Below, piece by piece: positions 24,238-32,670 of a stretch of 64,000 bases of DNA (the stretch's first letter is position 1; each line of letters begins with the position of its first letter). The notes beneath the pieces are model-generated. The model did not search any database, was not told where the DNA came from, and saw nothing but the letters and a program-made list of their open reading frames with translations. Position numbers and translations under genes: made by a program. Source of the DNA: a virus; IMG/VR virus record IMGVR_UViG_3300024999_000048, positions 1 to 64,000 of that record. One strand, given 5' to 3'.

Positions 24238-24248
24238 ATTATGAAAAA

Positions 24249-24295
24249 GATATGACTTTTAAATTTGTTTATGATAATGGTTTAAAAGTCACATC
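24249..24295 (+). terminator. Terminator-like hairpin after the radical SAM gene
   Basis: GAT-A-TGACTTTTAAA pairs with TTTAAAAGTCA-C-ATC across an 18-base loop. No T-run follows, so efficiency is uncertain. It begins 12 bases after the stop. Confidence 0.5.
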
Positions 24296-24343
24296 ATAAC
24301 ATCAAACTTAGCTTTTCTGGGAATTAAGAAAGGATGATAACAA

Positions 24344-24490
24344 ATGATTAAAATTGAAAAGATTTCTGATGATAATTTTGAGGTTCTTATTTGTGATAAG
24401 TTAAAGAGTATTTTAGATAGAGACGAGTTGCTGACATTGTTTTGGGATTTGGCAGATAAATTAGATTATGAAGTGAGAGGGAAGTGGTAA
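24344..24490 (+). CDS. Unknown protein, 48 aa
   Basis: ATG 24344 after AAGAAAGGATG. Short helical protein ending LLTLFWDLADKLDYEVRGKW. Unknown. The next frame starts one base after its stop. Confidence 0.65.
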   Translation: MIKIEKISDDNFEVLICDKLKSILDRDELLTLFWDLADKLDYEVRGKW

Positions 24491-24491
24491 A

Positions 24492-24732
24492 ATGTTAACT
24501 GAACATGATGCTGAATTACTAAGCAAAAATCAACCACATAAATGCAATGATTATACTATCTTGATAAAGAAATTGAATGGGTAGCAGGGCCAATTTATGA
24601 CAATACATTAAATAAACAAAAGATTGAGGTAAAATTAGTCAACGATGATCCTAAGTATGAATTTCTAGTTGATGCTGTAGAATGGGAAGAACTTAAAACT
24701 TATAAGGAACAGATTGATAAATTTATGAAATA
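24492..24732 (+). pseudogene. Frameshifted small gene, about 79 residues if repaired
   Basis: ATG 24492 opens a 30-codon frame (MLTEHDAELLSKNQPHKCND) that stops early. A one-base shift near 24552-24560 continues it as YLDKEIEWVAGPIYDNTL to IDKFMK and TAG 24730-24732. Codon style after the shift matches real genes here. Decay or sequencing error. Confidence 0.55.
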
Positions 24733-24751
24733 GAAAGGATGAGTAACAAAC

Positions 24752-24967
24752 ATGAAAATCGAATCAATTAATTTTACAATGGATGATGGAGTAGAATGTC
24801 CAGATTGTCATAGTACAGATACTTATCAATATGATAGAGATACTACAACTTTTAATAATGGTAGAGGAGTTGTAAATACAGGTCATTATTGCAGAGGTTG
24901 TGATAGGCGTTTTAAATTACACACTAATTTTCAGTATCAAATTACTGAGCAAGTAACTGGCTATTAA
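24752..24967 (+). CDS. Zinc-ribbon protein, 71 aa
   Basis: ATG 24752 after GAAAGGATG. CPDCHSTDTYQYDRD and HYCRGCDRRFKLH form a classic two-pair zinc ribbon, similar to transposase or primase-type ribbons. A stand-alone zinc adaptor of unknown partner. Confidence 0.85.
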   Translation: MKIESINFTMDDGVECPDCHSTDTYQYDRDTTTFNNGRGVVNTGHYCRGCDRRFKLHTNFQYQITEQVTGY

Positions 24968-24993
24968 AACAACTAATAAGGAGGATTATTCAA

Positions 24994-25320
24994 ATGTTAA
25001 AAGATACTATGCTCATGATAAAAGTATTAATAATTACAAGCATATTAATGTTTTTCAGCCTATTTATTGCACCACCAAAGATTATTGGAACATTTCTATT
25101 AATATGGGTTATAAATGTGTTTTGGATTGTAAAGTTATTATTTAGTTCTTCTGGATTAGGTATTGAAGATTTTGGTAATAGTGTTTGTGCTAAGATTGAT
25201 GAAGCAAGTGCAAATAAGAAATACTTTCAAAAAGGATTGTATTATATCACTATTCCAATGATGGCAATAGGAATGATTATGGTTGCATTAATAATATTGG
25301 CATTCTTTACTATTTTGTAA
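24994..25320 (+). CDS. Three-helix membrane protein, 108 aa
   Basis: Hydrophobic stretches at about residues 8-26, 29-49 and 80-105 (MAIGMIMVALIILAFFTIL at the end) indicate three transmembrane helices with a polar loop between the second and third. ATG 24994 after TAAGGAGG. Function unknown. Confidence 0.8.
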   Translation: MLKDTMLMIKVLIITSILMFFSLFIAPPKIIGTFLLIWVINVFWIVKLLFSSSGLGIEDFGNSVCAKIDEASANKKYFQKGLYYITIPMMAIGMIMVALIILAFFTIL

Positions 25321-25372
25321 TCAATTAAAACTGCGATTTGTTTGTATTTAAATTAAAAAGGAGTAATGAAAA

Positions 25373-25963
25373 ATGTTTGATAAAATTGAAAGTCTAAATA
25401 CCATTGTTAATCTAAATTTAAATCTACACAAATTTTATATACCAGATACTTATGAGGAATATCGCAATTTGGTTGATAAATTTGAATTATGTACCATTAG
25501 AACAGACCATAAATATATATCGGAGGATCTGCCATTCTACATATTCAATAGACAAAAAGACAATGATGAATATCTTGATTTAATTTGGGATGAAGCACAA
25601 GCAAAACAATATAAACTCATAATTAGTGATGGTATTAAATATGACAATATTCAAAAATATAACATGGTAACTAAAATACAAAAGAATGGAGATTTCATAT
25701 TCGAAGCATCAGATTTAAAGATACCACTTAGGCATATGTATAGACATCCTTCATCACTATTGTCATGTACTGGAAATTTATCAGAGGGTATTCACTTGTG
25801 GCATATGTTTAACAAAAGATACGGAATTGATAAACTTATAATTAGAAGGGATTTATTGACTTTATATAATTGCGGATTATTTGACAAGTGGTTAGAGGTA
25901 ACAAAATATCCGATTCCAGTTGGTATCAAAAGTGAAAATATAGTGTTTTGGCAAATAAAGTAA
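25373..25963 (+). CDS. Unknown protein, 196 aa
   Basis: ATG 25373 after AAAAAGGAG. Mixed alpha/beta protein with an RHMYRHPSSLLSCTG segment in the middle and a Trp/His cluster (GIHLWHMFNKRYG). No family recognised from sequence, and no membrane segment or metal motif. Confidence 0.8.
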   Translation: MFDKIESLNTIVNLNLNLHKFYIPDTYEEYRNLVDKFELCTIRTDHKYISEDLPFYIFNRQKDNDEYLDLIWDEAQAKQYKLIISDGIKYDNIQKYNMVTKIQKNGDFIFEASDLKIPLRHMYRHPSSLLSCTGNLSEGIHLWHMFNKRYGIDKLIIRRDLLTLYNCGLFDKWLEVTKYPIPVGIKSENIVFWQIK

Positions 25964-26011
25964 AGCAAATAGAACAGCAATTTGGTTGTACTAGAAAGGA
26001 GCAAAACATAA

Positions 26012-26185
26012 ATGCAATTAATATCTAAAACCAAAGACAATGAGAAAACAATTAAATTCACAGTTGATGAATATGAACATTTATTAAAAATCTTAGACCT
26101 TTGCACTCCGCCAGAACATCGTAATTATTTATATGAGGTAATGTCAAAAATGCATAATGATTTATACGATATGGATTTGGTATGA
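26012..26185 (+). CDS. Small helical protein, 57 aa
   Basis: ATG 26012 after AAAGGAG. Mostly helical and charged (TVDEYEHLLKILDLC). Unknown function. Confidence 0.7.
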   Translation: MQLISKTKDNEKTIKFTVDEYEHLLKILDLCTPPEHRNYLYEVMSKMHNDLYDMDLV

Positions 26186-26216
26186 AGTAGGTTTGTTAGG
26201 AGGAATTTAAAAAACA

Positions 26217-26375
26217 ATGACTGAAACAGAATTATTAATTCAAGAAACTATCATCTATTTGCTTGAAATTAAAAAAGATTATTCAAGAAGTGTCTCAATG
26301 GATGATGTAGGAAAAGTAAGGACTTTAACCAATGCTGTAGAATTATTGCACCAGTATTTAGGATTAATCAACTAA
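26217..26375 (+). CDS. Small helical protein, 52 aa
   Basis: ATG 26217 after TTAGGAGG. Starts MTETELLIQE like the 49-residue protein at 21230. Two helices, no motif. Confidence 0.7.
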   Translation: MTETELLIQETIIYLLEIKKDYSRSVSMDDVGKVRTLTNAVELLHQYLGLIN

Positions 26376-26399
26376 GTAAAGAAAGTAGGAGTTAAGCAA

Positions 26400-26588
26400 A
26401 TGAAAATCACTCAAACATTAGAAGTTTCTAAACAAGAGAAAAACATTATATACAATGCCTTAGAATCCTATATTAAATACCTCACAGAATTGCTATCAGA
26501 CAGCCCAGAAGGGGAATCTAAGACATTGATCAATGCAACTTTGACTGATACCAATAGATTGTTAAGCGAGATGTCACAGAGCATGTAA
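26400..26588 (+). CDS. Small helical protein, 62 aa
   Basis: ATG 26400 after AAGTAGGAG. Two helices joined by SDSPEGESK (MKITQTLEVSKQEKNIIYNA at the start). Unknown function. Confidence 0.7.
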   Translation: MKITQTLEVSKQEKNIIYNALESYIKYLTELLSDSPEGESKTLINATLTDTNRLLSEMSQSM

Positions 26589-26604
26589 AGGAGGTTAAAA
26601 CATA

Positions 26605-26760
26605 ATGATGTCAGGCACATGTATTTCTTGTGGGTTTTACTCACCATGTTCTGTTCTAGGTAAATTATGTGATATTCTAAATAGTGATTATCATTATTAT
26701 GTAGAAGATGAAATTGCAAATGATTGGAATAATGGTCATTGGGATGATAGTGGAGAATAA
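26605..26760 (+). CDS. Small Cys-rich acidic protein, 51 aa
   Basis: ATG 26605 (or 26608) after AAAGGAGG. Four cysteines (CISCGFYSPC...LC) in the first half suggest a zinc site. The second half is acidic with His/Trp residues. Unknown. Confidence 0.7.
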   Translation: MMSGTCISCGFYSPCSVLGKLCDILNSDYHYYVEDEIANDWNNGHWDDSGE

Positions 26761-26778
26761 GAGAAAGAAGGAACTGCA

Positions 26779-26958
26779 ATGAAAGTTTATATTGTAATTA
26801 AAAGTTCTGATATTCCAAATAGAGATGATTGTCCTAATAGAGAATTAGTAGAAATTGATTGTGTAAAGGCAACATTAGATGGAACATTGGAAAGAATTAA
26901 GGAATTAGCTATTTCGGGTTATCGAGGAGCAGACTACAGAGAATCTTGGTTAACTTAG
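26779..26958 (+). CDS. Unknown protein, 59 aa
   Basis: ATG 26779 after AAAGAAGG. Begins MKVYIVIKSSDIPNRDDC, a beta-alpha pattern. Short, no motif. Confidence 0.7.
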   Translation: MKVYIVIKSSDIPNRDDCPNRELVEIDCVKATLDGTLERIKELAISGYRGADYRESWLT

Positions 26959-27004
26959 ATTAAATTAGTTTTATATTACAACTTAAATAAAGGAGAGAAA
27001 AGTA

Positions 27005-27568
27005 ATGGGAGAAACACAATATGTATGTAATAATGATAATAGAATTATGTTTGACACCGAAGATAGTGAATATGGTTGTTTATGCACCTTCCCACATAAT
27101 TATGAAGTTAGTGGAAAGAAATTAAATAAATGGACAATAGCAAGTTTAGCTTTATTGGGAGCAGGGATAGCGATATCTGCCAATAAAGCTAGTAGCATGA
27201 TAGGTTCAGATGATAAATATATTGATTCTTATTATTTACCTAATTGTATTCCACAATGGATTAGGGATGAATTTGATAGAATTCTTGAATTATCAAAGGA
27301 AGAGCCTGATATTATTACAGAGGAGGAATATACAATGAAAGAATTAACATTTGAAATAACTAATATACAATCTGAAAGAGGAATTAATGGGAAAACAAAT
27401 ATTCGAGCCACATGTATCCAAGATGATATGTGGTTAGAGATTGAAATACCAAATTCTGAGCTAAATAATAAAAGTTCTGTAAAACAAAGTTTAATTATTG
27501 AACATATGAGATTATTAGAATTAGAAAAAGAACAAAACTATTATATTCAAAAAGGAAGTATAATTTAA
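27005..27568 (+). CDS. Unknown protein with possible membrane segment, 187 aa
   Basis: ATG 27005 after AAAGGAGAG. An N-terminal Cys-containing part is followed by a hydrophobic stretch (TIASLALLGAGIAISA, about residues 44-59), then an acidic linker and a soluble C-terminal domain of about 75 residues (KELTFEITNIQSERG...). The hydrophobic stretch is short for a full membrane helix. The end of the gene is followed by element B. Confidence 0.75.
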   Translation: MGETQYVCNNDNRIMFDTEDSEYGCLCTFPHNYEVSGKKLNKWTIASLALLGAGIAISANKASSMIGSDDKYIDSYYLPNCIPQWIRDEFDRILELSKEEPDIITEEEYTMKELTFEITNIQSERGINGKTNIRATCIQDDMWLEIEIPNSELNNKSSVKQSLIIEHMRLLELEKEQNYYIQKGSII

Positions 27569-27573
27569 CCAAT

Positions 27574-27656
27574 ATCCAAAATATCCCAACCTTACAACCC
27601 CACTCCCAAACCACTTTAAAAACTACAATTTCCGATAAAATTCGACTTTTAACGGA
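27574..27656 (+). repeat. C-rich intergenic element, copy B
   Basis: Starts 6 bases after a stop codon. Its CTTACAACCCCACTC, CAAACCACTTTAAAAACT and ATAAAATTCGACTTTTAA align with copy A at 17811 and, less fully, with copy C at 58441. It ends in TTTTAACGGATG, a string also present at 55569-55580. It contains no open frame. Confidence 0.65.
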
Positions 27657-27678
27657 TGATGGAAAGGAAATAAATAAA

Positions 27679-28011
27679 ATGATTTATGTAATAATTGGAT
27701 CAATGGTATTATTCATAATAGCACATATCGCAGTTGCAATTGCTCCTATAAAATTTGTAAATGCTGATGCAGGAGTATTTGATAGTATCACTAATAAAAT
27801 TACGATATATGATGATTTAAAAACTGCTAAAAGTAAATCTCATTTTAAAACAACAATATATGAGGTTCCAGAATATTTATTAGATGAGATGAATAAAATT
27901 GCAAATTCTCACAAAAAACAAAATATGAAACTGAATGATGCTTGGTGTGCTGAGAAATATTTATTAGATAATAAATGTAAGGTTGTTTATGTTAATAGAA
28001 ATTATTTTTAA
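27679..28011 (+). CDS. Membrane-anchored protein, 110 aa
   Basis: ATG 27679 after GGAAAGG. The first 24 residues (MIYVIIGSMVLFIIAHIAVA) are a transmembrane anchor or signal, followed by a soluble domain with a Lys-rich helix. Unknown. It follows element B. Confidence 0.75.
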   Translation: MIYVIIGSMVLFIIAHIAVAIAPIKFVNADAGVFDSITNKITIYDDLKTAKSKSHFKTTIYEVPEYLLDEMNKIANSHKKQNMKLNDAWCAEKYLLDNKCKVVYVNRNYF

Positions 28012-28048
28012 ATCAAATACAATTTTAATTAAGGAAGGAAATAATAAT

Positions 28049-28195
28049 ATGACATCTTTCAGATTAATTTTCAGAATTGGAGATGAATTTTTTGATACCA
28101 CAGATAATAGGTATGGTCTTGAAAAAGATTTAATATTTATTAATAGCAAAGATGATTCAGAAATAATTTCAATTGAAACCATAGAGGAGGAGTAA
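28049..28195 (+). CDS. Small unknown protein, 48 aa
   Basis: ATG 28049 after TAAGGAAGG. In-frame ATGs further upstream overlap the previous gene. It starts MTSFRLIFRIGDEFFDTTDN and ends SEIISIETIEEE. A broken duplicate of this gene sits at 29883. Confidence 0.7.
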   Translation: MTSFRLIFRIGDEFFDTTDNRYGLEKDLIFINSKDDSEIISIETIEEE

Positions 28196-28199
28196 TAAT

Positions 28200-28379
28200 T
28201 TGCATAAATACTTTAAAGAATTAGATGAATCAGATAATATCACAGGACTTTGCAGTATTAGTTATAATAAAAATGAAAAGTTATGGGAGTATTTTTCTAA
28301 GGTATATAAAGCAGTTGAAATTACTGAAAAAGAATATGATAAGTTAAGGAGGGAATTAAGCAATGAAACAAAGAATTAA
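28200..28379 (+). CDS. Unknown protein, 59 aa, TTG start
   Basis: TTG 28200 is 9 bases after GAGGAGG. The frame overlaps the next gene by 17 bases, a common coupling. Starts MHKYFKELDESDNITGLCSI. No family. Confidence 0.7.
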   Translation: MHKYFKELDESDNITGLCSISYNKNEKLWEYFSKVYKAVEITEKEYDKLRRELSNETKN

Positions 28380-28704
28380 TATTGATCAACTAAAAGAATT
28401 ATCACTAATTCAACAAAATAAACTTAAAGATTGGTGGAATGAGCATCAACAACAAGGAGATATATTTGTATGTCTTGAAAATGATTTTTTAAGTGGGAAA
28501 CAGTTTACATGGGACGGTAATAACAAACCATTTAATATGTCAATTCCACTTCTAAATGTTGGACAAATGTTTGAAATGTTATTAGGTTGTAGTTGCATAG
28601 ATTGCACTTTAAGATTACTTGATGAAAGAGTTAGAGGTAAAATTTATGGAATGGAATTATGTGAGGCATTGTGGATTTTGATAAAAGAATATTTGGGAAA
28701 TTAA
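28363..28704 (+). CDS. Unknown protein, 113 aa
   Basis: ATG 28363 after AAGGAGGG. Trp-containing helical N-terminus (QNKLKDWWNEHQQQGDIFVC), then a CSCIDCTLRLLDE segment. Conserved-looking phage protein style but not identified. Confidence 0.8.
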   Translation: MKQRINIDQLKELSLIQQNKLKDWWNEHQQQGDIFVCLENDFLSGKQFTWDGNNKPFNMSIPLLNVGQMFEMLLGCSCIDCTLRLLDERVRGKIYGMELCEALWILIKEYLGN

Positions 28705-28726
28705 ACATGAAAGAAGGAAAATTAAA

Positions 28727-29374
28727 ATGAGTAATTCAGAAATTATTAAATGTGATCTATGTGATTATCAATTCAAAGTATTCTCAAGACAAGAGGAAGA
28801 GCTCCATGATAGAGAATATTATCCAGTAACTAATTACTATCCTCTACCAGAAGAAAATGCTCATCTAGTTAGAAATTATATATGCGATACATGCTATAAT
28901 GATATTGGAAATGTGGTAAAACAAAGTCTTATTCAAGCAGGAGAAGAGTATTTGAATGAAGTGGAAAGTAGAAAAACTAAGAAATTGAACGAATATCTAA
29001 AATATCTCCAAAAGATAGATAAAGAATATCAAGAAGTTAAAATCTACTGTGATAACCTTAAATCTATTAATAGTATTCTTGAATTAGATAAGCAAACTAT
29101 TAAAGATTTATCTTCTATGTTTTCTAATAAATATCCACATTCTACAGGAACTTATTACTTAGAACATGCACTGGATATAGAGAAAATTACTAAACATAAT
29201 ATGAAAGAAATTAGAGATTGGGAGAAAGAGTATAATATAGAAATTGAAAAATATCCAGATGGATATGGATCTTGGAGTGTTGTTAGTAAAGAAGAATTTA
29301 AGAATGTGTTGTTGGATAGTGAAGTTGAAAATATGAATACTCGAAAGATTATTCAACTTGTTAATAGTATTTAG
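28727..29374 (+). CDS. Zinc-binding coiled-coil protein, 215 aa
   Basis: The N-terminal 65 residues hold CDLCDYQF and CDTCYND, a zinc-ribbon-like pair of pairs. A long charged helix follows (about residues 80-135), then a small C-terminal domain (IEKYPDGYGSWSVVSKEEF). ATG 28727 after GAAAGAAGG. Unknown partner. Confidence 0.8.
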   Translation: MSNSEIIKCDLCDYQFKVFSRQEEELHDREYYPVTNYYPLPEENAHLVRNYICDTCYNDIGNVVKQSLIQAGEEYLNEVESRKTKKLNEYLKYLQKIDKEYQEVKIYCDNLKSINSILELDKQTIKDLSSMFSNKYPHSTGTYYLEHALDIEKITKHNMKEIRDWEKEYNIEIEKYPDGYGSWSVVSKEEFKNVLLDSEVENMNTRKIIQLVNSI

Positions 29375-29393
29375 AGTAAAGGAGGTTGTTTTT

Positions 29394-29717
29394 ATGAATG
29401 ATCAAGATCAAGATAATTTAAGCTTTAAAGAAAGATATGCAAAATTTAAAGATTACTATGATAATAATCTATTAGCACTTGTTGAAGATTTTAATCCTGA
29501 TATTAAGCTTCTCCCATATCAAAAAATAATTATAAATGCAATGATGGCAAAAGATAAGACTGTTTCATTCATCAATCCTTATACGGCACAGAAAAGATGG
29601 TTATCAAATATGAGATTGGAATTAATGAAATTAATGGGAATGGATTTTACAGTATTAAGTCCTAGTGGGAGAGATGATTATGAAAAAGGTGTGGTAGTTA
29701 AGGACTGTAAAGAATAA
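29394..29717 (+). CDS. Unknown protein, 107 aa
   Basis: The start is ATG 29394, after AAAGGAGG. The in-frame ATG at 29358 lies in the previous gene. Contains LLPYQKIIINAMMAKDKTV, reminiscent of the start of phage terminase-type ATPases, but no complete Walker A and far too short. Probably a single-domain relative or remnant. Confidence 0.7.
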   Translation: MNDQDQDNLSFKERYAKFKDYYDNNLLALVEDFNPDIKLLPYQKIIINAMMAKDKTVSFINPYTAQKRWLSNMRLELMKLMGMDFTVLSPSGRDDYEKGVVVKDCKE

Positions 29718-29734
29718 GAGGGGAGGAATAAATA

Positions 29735-29878
29735 ATTAAATATAATTTTAATGAAAGTGACATAGAATATTTGCATGAAGTAATCGGAGTAGTATGGAAT
29801 AATAATGGAGAACCATATCTTAATGGTGTTAAATTATCAGAAGAAAATTTGTTAGATTTATTGGAAAGTGAGGTTTAA
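29735..29878 (+). CDS. Small acidic protein with ATT start, 47 aa
   Basis: GGGGAGGA (29720-29727) is followed at good distance by ATT 29735 and an open frame (IKYNFNESDIEYLHEVIGVV... ending LLDLLESEV). The only alternative is ATA 29732, since a TAA at 29729 closes the frame upstream. An AUU start therefore seems required. Function unknown. Confidence 0.55.
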   Translation: MKYNFNESDIEYLHEVIGVVWNNNGEPYLNGVKLSEENLLDLLESEV

Positions 29879-29882
29879 ATAT

Positions 29883-29967
29883 ATGAAATTATTTATATTA
29901 GTTTATCGAATAGGAGATAAAATGTACCAAACAGTCAGAAATAATTTCAATTGAAACTATTAGATAG
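29883..29967 (+). pseudogene. Truncated duplicate of the 28049 gene
   Basis: ATG 29883 encodes MKLFILVYRIGDKMYQT, like the start of the 48-residue protein. The segment TCAGAAATAATTTCAATTGA, identical in both genes, then follows in another frame and encodes SEIISIETI. About 18 middle codons are missing, so this is an internally deleted copy. Confidence 0.65.
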
Positions 29968-30018
29968 TTAAATATCCAATAAGTTCTTTAATTTACGGGA
30001 TTGAAAGGAGTAAATAAA

Positions 30019-30180
30019 TTGAACAAATATGATATAAGATGGTGTGTTAAATACTTGCCTAAAACTTATACTAGCATTCTAAATATATCCCTAAACTGCA
30101 CATATAAAGAATGCAATACAGACTATAAAACTTGTAAATATATTTCAAAAGTCCCTATTTATCAACCATATGTAAAATAG
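30019..30180 (+). CDS. Small Cys-containing protein, 53 aa, TTG start
   Basis: TTG 30019 after GAAAGGAG. Starts MNKYDIRWCVKYLPKTYTSI, with three more cysteines (NCTYKECNTDYKTCKYI). Possible zinc or disulfide site. Unknown function. Confidence 0.65.
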   Translation: MNKYDIRWCVKYLPKTYTSILNISLNCTYKECNTDYKTCKYISKVPIYQPYVK

Positions 30181-30247
30181 TCATTTCCCAGAAAAGCATT
30201 GTTTTATTTTATTTGAGTTGATAAAAATAAAGAGGAGGGAAATAATA

Positions 30248-30790
30248 ATGAATAAAAATGATTTAAATTTTATTAGTTTTAGAAGTGAATTAATTGAATT
30301 ATTGAGTAAATACAGATATGATATATCAGGAACAAATCTAGATGATGGATCTATGAGTATTGAGAATAATAGAAATGGTAAAATTTATACATTAAGAGAT
30401 TCATATTCAGATTATGAAGCATTAGACAATGATTACAACCCCTTGCTTACAGACTACATAATTAATATGTTTCAAGAAGAGCATATGATTCCATTTTGTA
30501 ATAATAAGATTGGAGTATTTACAAATAATCGAGATAAAGCATCTATGTTTTTTGATGATTTATATAACAAAAATAAAGAAAATGTAGAAAAGTATTGGCA
30601 AAGTAAAGACAATATAAGTTTAGTGTTAAAAGATGAAACTTATTACACTTGGATTAAACCAATTGATAATTCAAGAGGACATAGGTGTTTTAAGGTATTT
30701 ATAGACAAAAACTTAACATTAAATCAATTACATACTGTTGTTGTGCCAATATGTGCATATTGTACAAGAGAAAATATTACAATTATTTAG
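30248..30790 (+). CDS. Unknown protein, 180 aa
   Basis: ATG 30248 after AGAGGAGGG. An in-frame ATG at 30218 lies before the ribosome site. Mixed alpha/beta, ends with VVVPICAYCTRENITII, a strand-rich tail with one CxxC. No family recognised. Confidence 0.8.
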   Translation: MNKNDLNFISFRSELIELLSKYRYDISGTNLDDGSMSIENNRNGKIYTLRDSYSDYEALDNDYNPLLTDYIINMFQEEHMIPFCNNKIGVFTNNRDKASMFFDDLYNKNKENVEKYWQSKDNISLVLKDETYYTWIKPIDNSRGHRCFKVFIDKNLTLNQLHTVVVPICAYCTRENITII

Positions 30791-30836
30791 ACCAAACCAA
30801 ATTTACATTTGATTCTATATGAAAGGAGTTTTAATT

Positions 30837-31016
30837 ATGGACGAACTGAGCATTAAAAGAAAACAAAAAGAAGTAAAATACGATGAATATATGATTGAAT
30901 TAGCTTTTCAAAGAAAAGATCATCAAGCAGATATTTCTTTAGCAAAGGTAATAGAAGAATTAGAATTAGATGTAGATGAAATATTCTCCTTAGTAGATAC
31001 AATTGAGGAAGATTAA
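30837..31016 (+). CDS. Small acidic helical protein, 59 aa
   Basis: ATG 30837 after GAAAGGAG. Basic N-terminus, acidic C-terminus (VIEELELDVDEIFSLVDTIE). Unknown. Confidence 0.7.
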   Translation: MDELSIKRKQKEVKYDEYMIELAFQRKDHQADISLAKVIEELELDVDEIFSLVDTIEED

Positions 31017-31039
31017 AAATTAAATTGTAAAATAAATGT

Positions 31040-31068
31040 TTGCTATTCTTTGGTTAATATGTTATAAT
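31040..31068 (+). promoter_or_regulatory. Sigma-70-type promoter with extended -10
   Basis: TTGCTA (31040-31045), 17-base spacer ending TGT, TATAAT (31063-31068), 35 bases before ATG 31103. Confidence 0.7.
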
Positions 31069-31102
31069 TATTAATGGAAGATATGTAAAAGAGGTGATGT
31101 AT

Positions 31103-31297
31103 ATGAACAAAACATTATATGAATGCCCAAAATGTCGCACTTATCACAATGCAAAAGAATGGAATGATTATAATAGATTGGGTATTGAGTGTCTGGCAAC
31201 AATTAAATTACCAGAAGCAATAGATAAGAAAGTTAATTTAATTTGTCCAACTTGTAATAGAAGAATTTGTTGTGAAGATATGTGTGAAGTAATTTAA
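31103..31297 (+). CDS. Zinc-ribbon protein, 64 aa
   Basis: ATG 31103 after AAGAGGTG. CPKCRTYH and CPTCNRRICCEDMC give two Cys pairs plus extra cysteines, a rubredoxin-like or ribbon zinc site. Preceded by its own promoter. Unknown partner. Confidence 0.8.
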   Translation: MNKTLYECPKCRTYHNAKEWNDYNRLGIECLATIKLPEAIDKKVNLICPTCNRRICCEDMCEVI

Positions 31298-31327
31298 TTT
31301 AATTTAATTTATGAGGAGATATTAAAT

Positions 31328-31511
31328 ATGGCAAGAAGTAAATTTATTTGGTTAGTAATCTATGAAACAGGCGAAACACAGTTTATAAAAGCACAAACAA
31401 TATTGTTCAGAATTAGTAGAGGATAGTGATTCTATTATTAATATGACTAGGATGGAATTAGCAGATTCTTATAGTTATGAAAATGCTGTGAATATACCTT
31501 TTCAAGATTAA
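31328..31511 (+). pseudogene. Frameshifted small gene, about 60 residues if repaired
   Basis: ATG 31328 after GAGGAG. MARSKFIWLVIYETGETQFI is followed by an early stop. Dropping one A from 31387-31390 gives HKQYCSELVEDSDSIINMTR to NIPFQD and TAA 31509-31511. Unknown family. Confidence 0.55.
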
Positions 31512-31540
31512 AATTAAATAAATATTAAGGAGAGATAAAT

Positions 31541-31801
31541 ATGTGGATTAGAAGTCAAGATAAAAACAGTTTGAGAAATTATCAAGGAATTAGTGGAGAT
31601 TCCGATACAGTATGGGGTGATGCAAATAATTCTAATGATTCATATGTTTTAGGTCAATATAATACAAAAGATAGAGTAAGAGCAGTATTAGATGATATTC
31701 AATGGTGGATTGCTTATAATGAACACTATTCTCGTTTGGGAGAAAATACTTTTACTTGCCAAAATAATAGATATACAATTTATCAAATGCCAGAAAAATA
31801 A
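31541..31801 (+). CDS. Conserved small phage/plasmid protein, 86 aa
   Basis: ATG 31541 after AAGGAGAG. The MWIRSQDK opening, a middle YVLGQYNTKDRVRAVLDDIQ and a terminal IYQMPEK are a pattern I know from many Bacillota mobile elements, annotated only as hypothetical. Probably a small beta-barrel with one helix. Confidence 0.8.
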   Translation: MWIRSQDKNSLRNYQGISGDSDTVWGDANNSNDSYVLGQYNTKDRVRAVLDDIQWWIAYNEHYSRLGENTFTCQNNRYTIYQMPEK

Positions 31802-31826
31802 AATATTAAAGGAGAGATATTACATA

Positions 31827-32126
31827 ATGAAAATAAATCTAACCAGAGAACAAATGCAAGCAATTAAAGATGAATCAAAATTAATCGTTGATAATGAAGA
31901 ATGGGAATATGTAGAGCAAGATGGCGAAGAAGAGGAAGATGAACATGGAAGGCATTATTCTCATATTTATATGAGAATGTCTGATAGAAAATGTTTTAGA
32001 GTAAATTTATTCTATATCAGATATGGATATAAAGATTATGGTTTTGAAAGTGATTCACAGGAGAATGTGGCTTATGAAGTAGAGAAGAAAGAGATTGTTG
32101 AATATGAATGGAGGTATGTGAGATGA
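31827..32126 (+). CDS. Unknown acidic protein, 99 aa
   Basis: ATG 31827 after AAAGGAGAG, with ATG 31692 overlapping the previous gene in another frame. Starts MKINLTREQMQAIKDES, with a very acidic loop (EQDGEEEEDEHGRHY), then beta strands. The stop overlaps the next ATG. Confidence 0.8.
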   Translation: MKINLTREQMQAIKDESKLIVDNEEWEYVEQDGEEEEDEHGRHYSHIYMRMSDRKCFRVNLFYIRYGYKDYGFESDSQENVAYEVEKKEIVEYEWRYVR

Positions 32127-32308
32127 AAATTGTAGCAACAAGCAATTATAATCTAGATGACTACTGTGAATATATCATAGCAGAAGGATTAAATAGTTAT
32201 TATGGAAAATTAATTTGTGATTTTCTGCAAAGTCAAGTTAGAGATGGCGATAGTGCTTGGCCTGTATTGAAGGAAGATGATTATGTCCCTTTTGTGTGGG
32301 AACCTTGA
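32123..32308 (+). CDS. Unknown protein, 61 aa
   Basis: ATG 32123 overlaps the previous stop (ATGA) and GGAGG lies upstream. MKIVATSNYNLDDYCEYIIA, later GDSAWPVLKEDDYVPFVWEP. Short alpha/beta protein, not identified. Confidence 0.75.
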   Translation: MKIVATSNYNLDDYCEYIIAEGLNSYYGKLICDFLQSQVRDGDSAWPVLKEDDYVPFVWEP

Positions 32309-32347
32309 TAATGCAATATTAATTAAATAAAAAGGAGAAATTGTATA

Positions 32348-32623
32348 ATGAACTTACAAACAATGGCGCAGGAAGTAATTAAAACTTTTAATAAAATTAC
32401 TTCTATAAATAATCAAGATTATATTACAAACATATTGTCAGATTTTGCTATAAAAATGTATAATGAAGGATACAAAACTGCCAATGATGATGCTAAAAAT
32501 GTCGTTCAAGAAGTTTATCAAAAAGAAAATCAAAGAATTAATGATCAATATGGAAAAGAAGTTCAAAAAATTAATAAACAATTGCATGGTATATTGCAAG
32601 ATGTTAGAAATATAAGGTGGTGA
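32348..32623 (+). CDS. Helical protein, 91 aa
   Basis: ATG 32348 after AAAAAGGAG. Almost wholly helical and Gln/Asn-rich, a likely coiled coil in the last 40 residues (EVYQKENQRINDQYGKEVQK). Last gene before a strong promoter. Confidence 0.75.
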   Translation: MNLQTMAQEVIKTFNKITSINNQDYITNILSDFAIKMYNEGYKTANDDAKNVVQEVYQKENQRINDQYGKEVQKINKQLHGILQDVRNIRW

Positions 32624-32670
32624 TTGTGGATTGAAATTAGTGAAAAGATTTTACAAATTAATAAAATGTG

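Noticed and set aside
29394-29717. Terminase-like ATPase
   Set aside because: LLPYQKIIINAM resembles a terminase start, but Walker A and B are missing and the protein is 107 residues.
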